Below, in pieces: positions 49,754-57,747 of a stretch of DNA of 64,000 bases. The position numbers and the translations under genes are program-made. Under the pieces are notes generated by a model, which saw only the letters and a list, made by a program, of their open reading frames with translations, searched no databases and was not told the origin of the DNA. Every line of letters begins with the position of its first letter. Within the stretch, counting starts at the first letter, position 1. Source of the DNA: Pseudomonas sp. TCU-HL1 (GTDB lineage Bacteria > Pseudomonadota > Gammaproteobacteria > Pseudomonadales > Pseudomonadaceae); assembly GCF_001708505.1 (NCBI RefSeq), contig NZ_CP015992.1:3410001-3474000 (forward strand), written 5' to 3'.

Positions 49754-49939
49754 ATGAGCATACGGACCGAACGGCGCTCGCTCGCCAGTCTTGCCCCCTA
49801 CTCCCTGCTGCATACGCCCGATGAACAGGTGCTGTTGCAGTACTATCGCCAGCTCAGCCAGGCCGACCAGTGCTTCATCCGCCGCTCTGCCCAAGCGCTG
49901 TCGCGGTACTCGGCCATGGAACAAGGAGAGAAGGCATGA
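49754..49939 (+). CDS. Small ORF ahead of the antirepressor, C4 RNA target
   Basis: Protein of 61 residues (MSIRTERRSLASLAPYSLLH...QGEKA), basic at the start, with no recognised domain or membrane segment. Its ribosome-binding site AGGAG is eight bases before the ATG and is part of the sequence complementary to the C4 loop. Its stop overlaps the antirepressor ATG by 3 bases, so translation of the antirepressor probably depends on it. By position it corresponds to icd of phage P1, but no sequence likeness is claimed. Confidence 0.7.
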   Translation: MSIRTERRSLASLAPYSLLHTPDEQVLLQYYRQLSQADQCFIRRSAQALSRYSAMEQGEKA

Positions 49940-50733
49940 GCTTGCCCGTACTGTTTGAGTTCGAAACGCTGCCGGTTCGCGTGCTGACCCGCGAAGACGG
50001 CGAACTGTGGTTCGTCGCGAGCGACTTGGCGATTGCGCTTGAGTATCGCGATGCCGGAAACATGGCTCGGAATCTAGAGGATGATGAAAAGGGTACTCAC
50101 ATTGTGAGTACCCTTGGCGGTGACCAGGACGTACTGATCGTGAACGAGGCCGGCCTCTACTCGGCCATCCTGCGCAGCCGCAAACCGTCCGCTCAACGTT
50201 TCAAGCGCTGGGTGACTCACGAAGTCCTGCCCACCATCCGCAAGACAGGCCGCTACCAAACGGGCAATCGCTCGGCGGCAGCCTCGCGCATCTCCAACCA
50301 TCGACTGCGCCTGTCCCTGGGCAAAGAGCTCTATCGCACTCGCGACCCGGAGCTGCGCAAGCTGATCCACCAGCAACTTGCCGACGTCTCTGATGCCCTG
50401 GGCCTGCCTACCCCCGATATCGATAGCCTTGGCCGCGCCGCGCCAAAGGCCCCGGATGTACTTAAGGTGTTCTGGGAGGCCCTGACCTTTCTCGATGGAA
50501 AAGGCGTGGACTACAACCACGCCAAAGCGCCAAACGTGCTGGGGGTCAACCTGCCCGAACTGGCCCGATTGCTAGCTCAGCACGGCCACTCGCTCATCTT
50601 CGACACCGCGCTGCGCCAGGCGCTCTGGCAGAGTCACAACCCGCGCTGCCTGCGCAAGAACCACCCCGTTGACAGCCGAATCACTGGCAAGAGCGTCAGG
50701 TGCTGGTTATTCGAGTGGCCCAGCGCTGTTTAG
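49936..50733 (+). CDS. BRO-N domain phage antirepressor
   Basis: Protein of 265 residues. The N-terminal BRO domain (about 1-110) is clear: FEFETLPVRVLTREDGELWFVASDLAIALEY, then LIVNEAGLYSAILRSRKPSAQRFKRWVTHEVLPTIRKTGRY (in parts). The C-terminal region (about 175-265) is a separate basic domain of unknown type. Such proteins counteract phage repressors to induce lytic growth. AAGGAGAG precedes ATG 49936. It is translationally coupled to the 61-residue ORF and under likely C4 RNA control. The IS66 element lies 51 bases after its stop. Confidence 0.8.
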   Translation: MSLPVLFEFETLPVRVLTREDGELWFVASDLAIALEYRDAGNMARNLEDDEKGTHIVSTLGGDQDVLIVNEAGLYSAILRSRKPSAQRFKRWVTHEVLPTIRKTGRYQTGNRSAAASRISNHRLRLSLGKELYRTRDPELRKLIHQQLADVSDALGLPTPDIDSLGRAAPKAPDVLKVFWEALTFLDGKGVDYNHAKAPNVLGVNLPELARLLAQHGHSLIFDTALRQALWQSHNPRCLRKNHPVDSRITGKSVRCWLFEWPSAV

Positions 50734-50815
50734 GGGAACAGAAGAAATCTCATCGAAAACTCCGCCGAGCAATACGCTAGGGTCGTAAGCGTACGCCGAA
50801 CTCACCTTGCGTGAT

Positions 50816-52342
50816 TCAGGCAGGTATCCACTGATGCGGCAGCAGTTGATCGATCTCACTTGCCCGCTGCGTCGGCAGTCGTGTCAGCACATCCTTGAGA
50901 TAGGCATACGGATCATGTCCGTTCATGCGGGCCGACTGGATCAGGCTCATGATCGCCGCCGCTCGTTTTCCGCTGCGTAGCGATCCGGCAAACAACCAGT
51001 TCGAGCGGCCTAGCGCCCATGGCCGAATCTGGTTCTCGACCGGATTATTGTCGATGGGCACAGCACCATCCTCGACATAGCGAGTCAGTGCCAGCCAGCG
51101 TTTGAGGCTGTAATCCAAGGCTTTCGCCGTTGCTGATCCGTTGGGCACCCGATCACGCTGGGCCAGCATCCAGTCATGCAGCGCGTCGAGGATCGGCGAA
51201 GCTTTTTCCTGCCGTATTCGCCCGCGTTCTTCATCGCTCATGTCCCGTGCTTGCCGTTCGATTTCGTACAAGCCGCCAATCGCGTGCAGTGCCTGTTCGG
51301 CCAGTTGGCTTTTGTTCGCCGCGTGAAGATCGAAGAACTTGCGGCGGGCGTGGGCCATGCAGCCGATTTCGGTGATGCCTTGCTCGAAACCGGCCTTGTA
51401 GCCAGCGAAGTCGTCGCAGACCAGCTTGCCATTCCACTGGCCGAGGAAGTTGCGCGCATGCTCGCCGGCACGACTGGGGCTGAAGTCGTAGACCACGGCT
51501 TTCAGATCGGCGAAGGGCGTGGTGCTGTAGGCCCAGACGTAAGCCCGATGGGTTTTCTTCTCGCCCGGCGCGAGCATTTGCACCGGGGTTTCGTCAGCAT
51601 GGATCACGCGTTGGCCCAGCACGGCTTCGCGCAGTGCATCGACCAGCGGCTGGAGCTGCACGCCGGTTTGCCCGACCCACTGCGCCAGCGTCGAACGAGC
51701 GATAGCCAGGCCGGCACGGCCGAAGATCTTTTCCTGCCGGTACAGCGGCAGGTGGTCGGCGAATTTGGCCACCATCACGTGAGCCAGGAGGCCGGCGGTG
51801 GGGATGCCCTTGTCGATCACCTGGGCCGGCACTGGTGCCTGGATCAGTGTTTCGCACTGGCGACAGGCCCATTTCCCACGTACGTGCTGTTCGACGGTGA
51901 ACACGCCCGGCGTGTAATCCAGCTTTTCGCTGACGTCTTCACCGATGCGTTGCAGCTGGCAGCCGCAGGCGCACTGGGTGGTGTCCGGTTCGTGATGGAT
52001 CACGGTGCGCGGGAATTGCGCTGGCAGCGGTGTGCGCTTGGGCTGTTGGCGTGGTTCGGCTGGGGCAACCGTAGGATTGACGGCTTTCAGCTCGGCTTCG
52101 ATGGCCATGATGTCGGTGTCGAGCAGGTCTTCCAGCAGGCTGCCCTGGTCAGGGCTCAGTTGCTCGCTGCGCTTGGCGAACTTGTGCCGCTTGAGGATGG
52201 CGATTTCGTGGGTGAGGTTCTCGATAACCGTTTGGTCGCGGTGGATCTTCTTACCCATCATGTCGACCTGCGTGAGCAGCTGCGCGGCCAGTGCGCGCAG
52301 CTGTTCAGGTGTCAGTTGGTCGAGATTGGGCGAGGCAGTCAT
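50816..52342 (-). CDS. tnpC: IS66 transposase TnpC
   Basis: DDE transposase of 508 residues. N-terminal coiled coil (about 10-60) with a basic HKFAKRSEQL segment, a CxC...CxxC zinc-binding region (TQCACGCQLQ, WACRQCETLI), the catalytic core around VIHADETPVQML and VCDDFAGYKA, and the C-terminal DNNPVENQIRPWALGRSNW motif with the catalytic glutamate. Full length and intact. Confidence 0.95.
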   Translation of the reverse strand: MTASPNLDQLTPEQLRALAAQLLTQVDMMGKKIHRDQTVIENLTHEIAILKRHKFAKRSEQLSPDQGSLLEDLLDTDIMAIEAELKAVNPTVAPAEPRQQPKRTPLPAQFPRTVIHHEPDTTQCACGCQLQRIGEDVSEKLDYTPGVFTVEQHVRGKWACRQCETLIQAPVPAQVIDKGIPTAGLLAHVMVAKFADHLPLYRQEKIFGRAGLAIARSTLAQWVGQTGVQLQPLVDALREAVLGQRVIHADETPVQMLAPGEKKTHRAYVWAYSTTPFADLKAVVYDFSPSRAGEHARNFLGQWNGKLVCDDFAGYKAGFEQGITEIGCMAHARRKFFDLHAANKSQLAEQALHAIGGLYEIERQARDMSDEERGRIRQEKASPILDALHDWMLAQRDRVPNGSATAKALDYSLKRWLALTRYVEDGAVPIDNNPVENQIRPWALGRSNWLFAGSLRSGKRAAAIMSLIQSARMNGHDPYAYLKDVLTRLPTQRASEIDQLLPHQWIPA

Positions 52343-52403
52343 GCCGCTGATTGTGCCAGAGCAGGCGGTCAGCGGAGATAAACCGATGGGCTAATGGCAG
52401 GTG

Positions 52404-52739
52404 CTACAGCACTGTGATCGCGCCGGCTGCACCGACCCGCTGCCAGGGTAGACCCAGTACCAAAGCCTGAAGTTGCTCGGTGCCGAGTTCGACTTCCGAG
52501 CCGTGCCGGATGCCCGGCCAGTGAAACTTGCCCTGGTTCAAGCGCCGCGTAGCCAGCCAGATACCCACGCCGTCATGCACCAGGACTTTCATGCGGTTGG
52601 CGCGGCGGTTGGCGAAGAGATAGGCGCAGTGCGGCTTCGCCGCACCGAACACGGCCACCACACGCGCCAACGCGGTGTCGGTACCGGCGCGCATGTCCAT
52701 CGGCTCGGTGGCGAGCCAGATGGTATCGATGCGGATCAC
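52404..52739 (-). CDS. tnpB: IS66 accessory protein TnpB
   Basis: Protein of 111 residues of the IS66 Orf2 family, with the hallmark MDMRAGTDTALARV near 14-27 and FANRRANRMKVLVHDGVGIWLATRRLNQGKF near 42-72 (quoted in one family block). The GTG start at 52739 overlaps the tnpA stop. Required with TnpA for transposition of IS66 elements. Confidence 0.93.
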   Translation of the reverse strand: MIRIDTIWLATEPMDMRAGTDTALARVVAVFGAAKPHCAYLFANRRANRMKVLVHDGVGIWLATRRLNQGKFHWPGIRHGSEVELGTEQLQALVLGLPWQRVGAAGAITVL

Positions 52740-53053
52740 GGGGTGAGCCCACGCACAAAGCAGGCGCAGCCTTCAGGATCGGAGGCTGGCCATTTCACTG
52801 TGACCGCTTGCTCGCCAAGGGACAACTCAATGATTGCGAACGCCTCAGTTGTTCGTTTAGGCATGGCCCTCAATGGAACGAACGCCGGCAACGCCGCTGG
52901 TGGCTGATCTCGGTAAAGCGGCAGCCACTTGCGAATGACGTTGGCGTTGATGCCGTGGCTGATGGCAACGCTGGAGACGGTCGCACCGGGTTGCAGGCAC
53001 TCCTGAACAACCTGGGCCTTGAACGGTTTGGGGTAAGAGCTTCGTTGGCGCAT
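52736..53053 (-). CDS. tnpA: IS66 accessory protein TnpA
   Basis: Protein of 105 residues with an N-terminal helix-turn-helix of the transposase IS3/IS66 Orf1 type (RRSSYPKPFKAQ-like start, then SVAISHGINANVIRKWLPLY). First gene of the IS66 operon, coupled to tnpB by a 4-base overlap. Confidence 0.92.
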   Translation of the reverse strand: MRQRSSYPKPFKAQVVQECLQPGATVSSVAISHGINANVIRKWLPLYRDQPPAALPAFVPLRAMPKRTTEAFAIIELSLGEQAVTVKWPASDPEGCACFVRGLTP

Positions 53054-53180
53054 GGAAATCCCGGCGATAAGGGCTATCGCGTCCGCTTAAAAATACGCGG
53101 ACACCATCGCCCTTAATGCTGGAGTTCGGAAGGTGACTTGGCTGGACGCTTACCTAGGGTCCGCAGAGGTTCAGGAATGA

Positions 53181-53203
53181 AAAACCCCGCCGAGGCGGGG
53201 TTT
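53181..53203. terminator. Bidirectional terminator after the toxin gene
   Basis: AAAACCCCGCC-GA-GGCGGGGTTT, a 7-bp GC stem with A/T flanks, immediately beyond the toxin stop at 53207 on the minus strand and 20 bases from the IS66 target duplication. Confidence 0.85.
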
Positions 53204-53206
53204 AGA

Positions 53207-53491
53207 TCAAACGCGCTTGGTCGCCGAGTCGTAAACCTCGTCGTCACGACGAGCACCTACACACAGTACCAAGACGATCTCGGTGCCATTGATGCGGTAG
53301 ATGATACGTACGTCACCTGTCCGAATCCGGCGGTGACCGGCCAAGGCTCCGCGAAGGGGCTTGCCGATCTTGTCTGGTTCTCCTTCAGCAATACGTTCGC
53401 GTATCACTTTCAGGACTCTCTTAGCTTCAGCGCTTCCGAGCTGCTTGAGGTCTTGCTCAACTTCTGGGTGAAACCTAACGCTCCAATTCAT
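53207..53491 (-). CDS. RelE/ParE-family toxin
   Basis: Protein of 94 residues from ATG 53491 (MNWSVRFHPEVEQDLKQL). The RelE/ParE fold is indicated by the central GKPLRGALAGHRRIRTGDVRIIYRI (in parts) with its clustered basic residues, then the hydrophobic strand EIVLVLCVGARRDDEVY. RelE members cut ribosome-bound mRNA and ParE members target gyrase; the two are not separable here. The ORF opens 13 codons earlier, but ATG 53491 follows the antitoxin stop by 10 bases, the normal antitoxin-first order. Confidence 0.85.
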   Translation of the reverse strand: MNWSVRFHPEVEQDLKQLGSAEAKRVLKVIRERIAEGEPDKIGKPLRGALAGHRRIRTGDVRIIYRINGTEIVLVLCVGARRDDEVYDSATKRV

Positions 53492-53501
53492 TGGCTGATG
53501 C

Positions 53502-53783
53502 CTAGCTGAAGCGAGCCTCCATGTCCTCAAGGCTCACTGTATTTTTCTCGTCCAGGGTGGACAGGCGCTCGATGGCCAGTCTTTCGGCGCGAAGGTCTTC
53601 GAGCTCATCCTGCAGAGACTGGTAGGTATCCACCCCCACCAGAACTGCTGCCGGCTCGTTGTCCTTAAAGATCACCAGGTGGGATACCTCACCGCTGGTA
53701 ACCTCCTTCAATTTCGCTCCGAAGCTACGGACCATGGCGGTAGCGGACACTGCCTGCTCAGCCCGGTCTAGGAGTGCACTCAT
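53502..53783 (-). CDS. Phd/YefM-family antitoxin
   Basis: Protein of 93 residues with the Phd/YefM N-terminal DNA-binding pattern VRSFGAKLKEVTSGEVSHLVIFKDNEPAAVLVGVDTYQSL (in parts) and a C-terminal acidic toxin-neutralising tail (LDEKNTVSLEDMEARFS). It precedes the toxin gene and probably represses the pair with it. Four 22-bp direct repeats begin 18 bases upstream of the ATG and are candidate operators. Confidence 0.88.
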   Translation of the reverse strand: MSALLDRAEQAVSATAMVRSFGAKLKEVTSGEVSHLVIFKDNEPAAVLVGVDTYQSLQDELEDLRAERLAIERLSTLDEKNTVSLEDMEARFS

Positions 53784-53800
53784 GGGCGCGATGCCTCTAA

Positions 53801-53888
53801 TAGATTCAGTAATAGTCAGCTGTAGATTCAGTCGTAGTCAGCTTTAGATTCGGTAATAGTCAGCTTTAGATTCGGTCGTAATCAGTAT
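53801..53888. repeat. Four tandem 22-bp repeats upstream of the antitoxin
   Basis: Units TAGATTCAGTAATAGTCAGCTG, start at 53801, 53823, 53845 and 53867 (each 22 bp, consensus TAGATTCRGT..TAGTCAGCT). Units 1 and 3 carry AATAG and units 2 and 4 carry CGTA at the same place, so a 44-bp higher-order unit has been doubled. They cover the expected promoter of the toxin-antitoxin operon. The AT-rich stretch 53889-54005 holds no gene. Confidence 0.85.
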
Positions 53889-54005
53889 GTGCATGCGCTG
53901 CACCACAAGTATACGCATAATTTTACGCACAACAATACACAAATTAATTCGCATAATATTCAGTGACTTATGCTGCCATCCACCCCCTACTACCAAGGGC
54001 TCGCT

Positions 54006-54977
54006 TCACCCAAACCTCACCACCTCCTCCCCCACCCACTCATTCACCTGCTGGAGCCGCGCCTGAACCGGCTCCAGCTCGTTCGCCGTCCACACCTCCG
54101 CCGCATCCTTGATCGAACCAAACCCGCCCGCGTTCACCGGCACGATCCCCATCAGCTGCGGCGGGATGCGCAGCGCCGCCAGCATGTCGTCGCGGCTGAT
54201 GTTCTTGATCGAGCCGAACTCGTCCTTGGCGGCCACCTCACTCACCGGGATGAGCTGGATGCCGTCCTTCTTGCCGCTGGGTGAGTAGACGAACAGGTTG
54301 CGGAAGTTGCCCGGCCCCTTGGCGCTCTTCAGCGCCGTGCGCAGGTCGGCGATGTCCTGCTCGTTCTGCGCGGCGTCGGTCATGTAGAGGATGAAGCCGG
54401 CGTGGCTGCCGTTGTTGTAGTAGCGCCGGCGGAACAGCGTGGCGGACTCGTTCAGCAGCGCGCTCTGCAGCGCCACGAACCACTCCGGCAGGCCGTACAC
54501 CTCCTGGTTGATGTCCGCTTCCCGCAGGTGGCAGATGCTGCCCTTCTCGAAGGTATGCTCCTCCTGCCAACCACGGATCATGTAGAAGCGGTCCAGGTCC
54601 AGCCCACGGCGCATGTAGCGGGCCAGCGTCGGCTGCAGGCCGAGCGGCCCCTTCAGCCGGTTGCGGCGCATCTCCAGGTAGGCGTTGCCGAAAGTCAGCC
54701 AGTCCAGGGCGAACTGCTCGAAGGCCTGCCGCGACAGCAGCCGGTGTGGAATGAAGGTCTTCGCCAGCATGTTGCGCTTGAAGTTCAGGCCCGACTGCAG
54801 GAACACCCCGGCCCGCACCGACTTGGCCAGCGCATCCGGCGACACCGGCGGCTCATACCAGCGGCCGTTGTTCCAGATCTCCAGGTAGTCCAGGACCTCG
54901 CGGCCATCCAGGACGGGCACAGGGTCGCCAAAGGTGAACAGCTCCGTGCGCGGGGCCACGGCAGTGGTTTCGGTCAT
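54006..54977 (-). CDS. Q: P2 gpQ-like portal protein
   Basis: Portal protein of 323 residues forming the DNA-entry vertex of the capsid. Recognised by DYLEIWNNGRWYEPPVSPDALAKS, FLQSGLNFKRNML and the late ISRDDMLAALRIPPQLMGIVP with the following NAGGFGSIKDA. It starts within the terminase stop (1-base overlap), as in P2 where P and Q are co-transcribed. It ends abruptly at NEWVGEEVVRFG; P2 gpQ is about 344 residues, so the last 15-20 residues may have been lost where the toxin-antitoxin segment adjoins. Confidence 0.9.
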   Translation of the reverse strand: MTETTAVAPRTELFTFGDPVPVLDGREVLDYLEIWNNGRWYEPPVSPDALAKSVRAGVFLQSGLNFKRNMLAKTFIPHRLLSRQAFEQFALDWLTFGNAYLEMRRNRLKGPLGLQPTLARYMRRGLDLDRFYMIRGWQEEHTFEKGSICHLREADINQEVYGLPEWFVALQSALLNESATLFRRRYYNNGSHAGFILYMTDAAQNEQDIADLRTALKSAKGPGNFRNLFVYSPSGKKDGIQLIPVSEVAAKDEFGSIKNISRDDMLAALRIPPQLMGIVPVNAGGFGSIKDAAEVWTANELEPVQARLQQVNEWVGEEVVRFG

Positions 54978-56737
54978 CAGTTGATCTCCATGAATCCGGT
55001 ATTGGCGGCGGTCTGCCCTTCCAGCGGCTCGTTGTGCAGCGCGTGGAACAGCGCCCAGGCCAGGTCAGCGTGGCCGGTGGCGTCGTTGCGGCCGGCGCTG
55101 TAGGTGAACTGGCGACCGCCAGCGGTGATGGTCTTGCGGATGGCCATGAGGGACTGGGCGAAGTCCGTCCAGCCCGCGTCGAACTCCAGGCGGCCGTTCT
55201 TCACCACGTCGTAGGCCTTCAGCACCAGGCGCGTCTTCACCTCCGGCGAGTAGCTGAAGGTCGTCAGGTTCGGGAAGAACTGCCGCACCAGCTGCGCCAC
55301 GCCGGAGCCCAGCCCCGTGGTATCGATGCCGATGTAAGTCACCCAGTAGCGCTGGGTTACCTTACGGATCGCCTCGGCCTGGGCGGCAAAGTCCATCCCA
55401 CGGAACTGGTGCCGCTCCAGCACGCGGAACTTGCCGCCCGGTACCGCCGGCGGCGCCACCACCACCAGGCCGGCACTGTCGCCGGTCTCGGCGGGGTCGT
55501 AGCCCACCCACACCTGGCGATCGCCGAAGGGGCGCAACGCAAACGGCTTGTAGTCCTCCGCCCACTGCTCCCAGCTGTCCACCATGCAGGGCTGCAGCAT
55601 CGTCAGCGGGAAGATCGAGGCGCCGTCATCCACGAACTGGCACATCAGCAGGTTCAGGAACGCCTCGGCGTCGTACTCCAGGCGCAGCTCCTCGATGTCG
55701 AACAGGTCGCAACCGCCCTGCTCCGCATCCAGGATGGTCACGATCTGCCGCCAGATGCGGTCCTCGCACAGCCGCCCCTGCTGCAGCGCGGCATGGCTCA
55801 CATCCAGCTCGATGCGCTGCGCGGCCGTCTTGCCCTTGTTGAAGCGTTCCCCGGTCCAGAAACTGTACGCCTCGTGCGCCATCGAGCTGGGCGTGGAGAA
55901 ATACGTCCGGCGGTACTGCTTCTGCATCGCCATGGCGCTGGCGACCTTGTTCAGCTGCTTGAACTGGTAGGTCCAGAAAAACTCGTCGAAGTAGAAATTG
56001 CCGTGGTAGCCCTGCGCGGTGCGCGCACTGGTGCCCAGGAAGTGCAGCTCGGCGCCGTTGGACAGGGTGATCGGGTCGCCCGTGAGCTCGACGCCAATCA
56101 CCTCCCGCGCGAACGCCTGGATGTACCCCTTGAAGATGTGCGCCTGATTCTTCGAGGCCGACAGGAAAATCTGGTTGCGCCCCGTGGTCAGCGCATCGAT
56201 CAGCGCCTCCCGGGCGAAGTAGAAGGTCGCGCCGATCTGCCGGCTCTTCAGAATCACGCGGGTGCGCTGATTACCCGCCCGGTACCAGTCCTTCTGGTAG
56301 TCGAAGCAGCCGTCTAGAAACGCCTCGACCAGCCTCGAAGTCAGCTCCTCATCGATCTCGTTGCGCTTGGGCTTGCGCTTCGGCGCCTCGTTCCGTGCCG
56401 CCAGCTTCGGGTTCAGCTCCGTCTCGGTACCGCCGCCCTGGTAGCGCTGGATGCGCGCCTGCCGCTCCAGCTGGCGGTGCAGCAGATCGATCTCCTTGAA
56501 GTCGCCGCCGCTCTTGCCGTCCTTCAGGATCAGCTGCACCAGGCGCGCCTCCAGGGCCCCGCCGATGCGCTCCACATTGTCGGCGCGGTCCCAGCCATCG
56601 CGGGTTTTCCAGGCGTGGACGGTCTTCTCGTTCAGCTCCAGGTGCTGAGCGATTTCGCAGAGTCGCCAGCCCATCCAGTACAGGAACCTGGACTGGCGGC
56701 GATCGTCACGAAGCGGGATTTCAACGGCGGCATTCAT
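54977..56737 (-). CDS. P: P2 gpP-like large terminase ATPase
   Basis: Packaging motor ATPase of 586 residues (P2 gpP about 590). An N-terminal helix-turn-helix (LYWMGWRLCEIAQHLELNEKTVHAW, in parts) leads to the ATPase with the Walker A-like KSRQIGAT near 164-171 and the FLSASKNQAHIFKGYIQAF segment; the Walker B region NFYFDEFFWTYQ lies near 247-258. A C-terminal RNase H-like part (VGYDPAETGDSAGLVV near 407-422) is typical. It works with gpM. Confidence 0.93.
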   Translation of the reverse strand: MNAAVEIPLRDDRRQSRFLYWMGWRLCEIAQHLELNEKTVHAWKTRDGWDRADNVERIGGALEARLVQLILKDGKSGGDFKEIDLLHRQLERQARIQRYQGGGTETELNPKLAARNEAPKRKPKRNEIDEELTSRLVEAFLDGCFDYQKDWYRAGNQRTRVILKSRQIGATFYFAREALIDALTTGRNQIFLSASKNQAHIFKGYIQAFAREVIGVELTGDPITLSNGAELHFLGTSARTAQGYHGNFYFDEFFWTYQFKQLNKVASAMAMQKQYRRTYFSTPSSMAHEAYSFWTGERFNKGKTAAQRIELDVSHAALQQGRLCEDRIWRQIVTILDAEQGGCDLFDIEELRLEYDAEAFLNLLMCQFVDDGASIFPLTMLQPCMVDSWEQWAEDYKPFALRPFGDRQVWVGYDPAETGDSAGLVVVAPPAVPGGKFRVLERHQFRGMDFAAQAEAIRKVTQRYWVTYIGIDTTGLGSGVAQLVRQFFPNLTTFSYSPEVKTRLVLKAYDVVKNGRLEFDAGWTDFAQSLMAIRKTITAGGRQFTYSAGRNDATGHADLAWALFHALHNEPLEGQTAANTGFMEIN

Positions 56738-56782
56738 GGCCCCGATGCTGCCGCCACGCGCGCGACCCTCTGTAGTGGCGCG

Positions 56783-56805
56783 GCTTGTAGAAACGCCCCC
56801 TACAA
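56783..56805. promoter_or_regulatory. Candidate late-activator site between divergent P and O
   Basis: Perfect inverted repeat CTTGTAG-N9-CTACAAG in the 145-bp gap between the divergent late operons. P2-group phages use dyad TGT...ACA sites for Ogr/Delta zinc-finger activators in this gap. The spacing here is TGT-N13-ACA, so it may be the corresponding site. Confidence 0.45.
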
Positions 56806-56881
56806 GCCCGGCTCGTTGCCCGGCCCAGCCCGTCTCCCGACCATGCCCTCAACGCCAATCAGGCCTTGAGGGCATTCCCCC

Positions 56882-57721
56882 ATGAAGAAATTCCGCTCCA
56901 AATGGTTCCGTGTCGCCGTCGAAGGCGCCACCACCGACAAACGCACCATCAAGCGCAACTGGCTGGAACAGGCCGCCCGCAACTTCAACCGCAGCACCTA
57001 CGGCGCCCGCATCTGGCTGGAGCACCTGCGCAGCCTGCTACCAGACGCGCCCTTCCGCGCCTACGGCGACGTGTTGGCGGTCAAGGCCGAAGAGGTCGAC
57101 ATCAACGGCGAACGCAAGCTCGCCCTGTTTGCCCAGATCGAACCCACCGCCGACCTCATCGCCCTCAACAAGGCCAAGCAGAAGATCTACACCTCCATCG
57201 AACTGGACGAGAACTTCGCCGACACAGGCGAGGCCTACCTGGTCGGCATGGCCGTCACCGACTCCCCGGCGAGCCTCGGCACCGACGTGCTCGCCTTCAG
57301 CGCCGAAAAGCCCGAAGCCAGCCCCTTCCGCGACCGTCACTACTCGGCCACCGCCATGTTCACCGAGGCCATCGAAGTCGAGCTCGAATTTGAGGAGGTC
57401 ACCGAAGCCCCCAGCCGCTTCAAGGAGCTGCTGGACAAGGTCAACGGCCTGCTCGGCCGCCAGAAAACCAAGCACGACCAGGACGACACCCAATTCGCCG
57501 AGCTGGGCGAAGCCCTCACCGGCCTGCTCACCTTCGCCGACGAACAGAGCCAGGCCGCCGCCAGCACCGCCCAGGAAGTCACGGTGCTCAAGCAACAGCT
57601 CATCCAGCTCAGCACCGACTTCGCCGCCCTCAAGCAGCAGCTCACCGAGAGCGAAGACCCCGAGCAACCTCAACGCCCGCCGGCCACCGGCGACAACGGC
57701 CAGATCCTCACCGACTGCTGA
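56882..57721 (+). CDS. O: P2 gpO-like scaffold/maturation protease
   Basis: Capsid scaffold with an N-terminal serine protease, 279 residues (P2 gpO 284). The protease residues line up with those of P2 gpO: Asp19, His48 (WLEHL) and Ser105 (YTSIELDE). The C-terminal half (about 175-250) is a Gln/Ala/Leu-rich coiled coil, the scaffolding part. First gene of the rightward late operon; N, M and L follow. Confidence 0.92.
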   Translation: MKKFRSKWFRVAVEGATTDKRTIKRNWLEQAARNFNRSTYGARIWLEHLRSLLPDAPFRAYGDVLAVKAEEVDINGERKLALFAQIEPTADLIALNKAKQKIYTSIELDENFADTGEAYLVGMAVTDSPASLGTDVLAFSAEKPEASPFRDRHYSATAMFTEAIEVELEFEEVTEAPSRFKELLDKVNGLLGRQKTKHDQDDTQFAELGEALTGLLTFADEQSQAAASTAQEVTVLKQQLIQLSTDFAALKQQLTESEDPEQPQRPPATGDNGQILTDC

Positions 57722-57747
57722 CCAGCCCGCCCGCACCGGAGAACCCC

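Larger units (their letters stand above)
50785..53153. mobile_element. IS66-family insertion sequence, complete
   Basis: 2369-bp element bounded by terminal inverted repeats starting GTAAGCGT and continuing to TCACCTT on both ends. An exact 8-bp target duplication CTAGGGTC flanks it (50777-50784 and 53154-53161), as usual for IS66. All three genes tnpA, tnpB and tnpC are intact on the minus strand. It separates the antirepressor operon from the toxin-antitoxin pair. Confidence 0.95.

Noticed and set aside
53138..53509. 123-residue plus-strand frame opposite the toxin
   Set aside because: Antisense to a well-matched RelE/ParE toxin gene and it contains the terminator at its start.
53801..53888. 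Tandem repeats considered as a CRISPR array
   Set aside because: The 22-bp units are directly adjacent without unique spacers, and no cas gene is near.
48690..54005. Idea that the prophage has lost its early region (integrase, repressor, replication) on the left
   Set aside because: In phiCTX-type phages att lies beside cos and the early genes and integrase are at the other end, so their absence here is expected.
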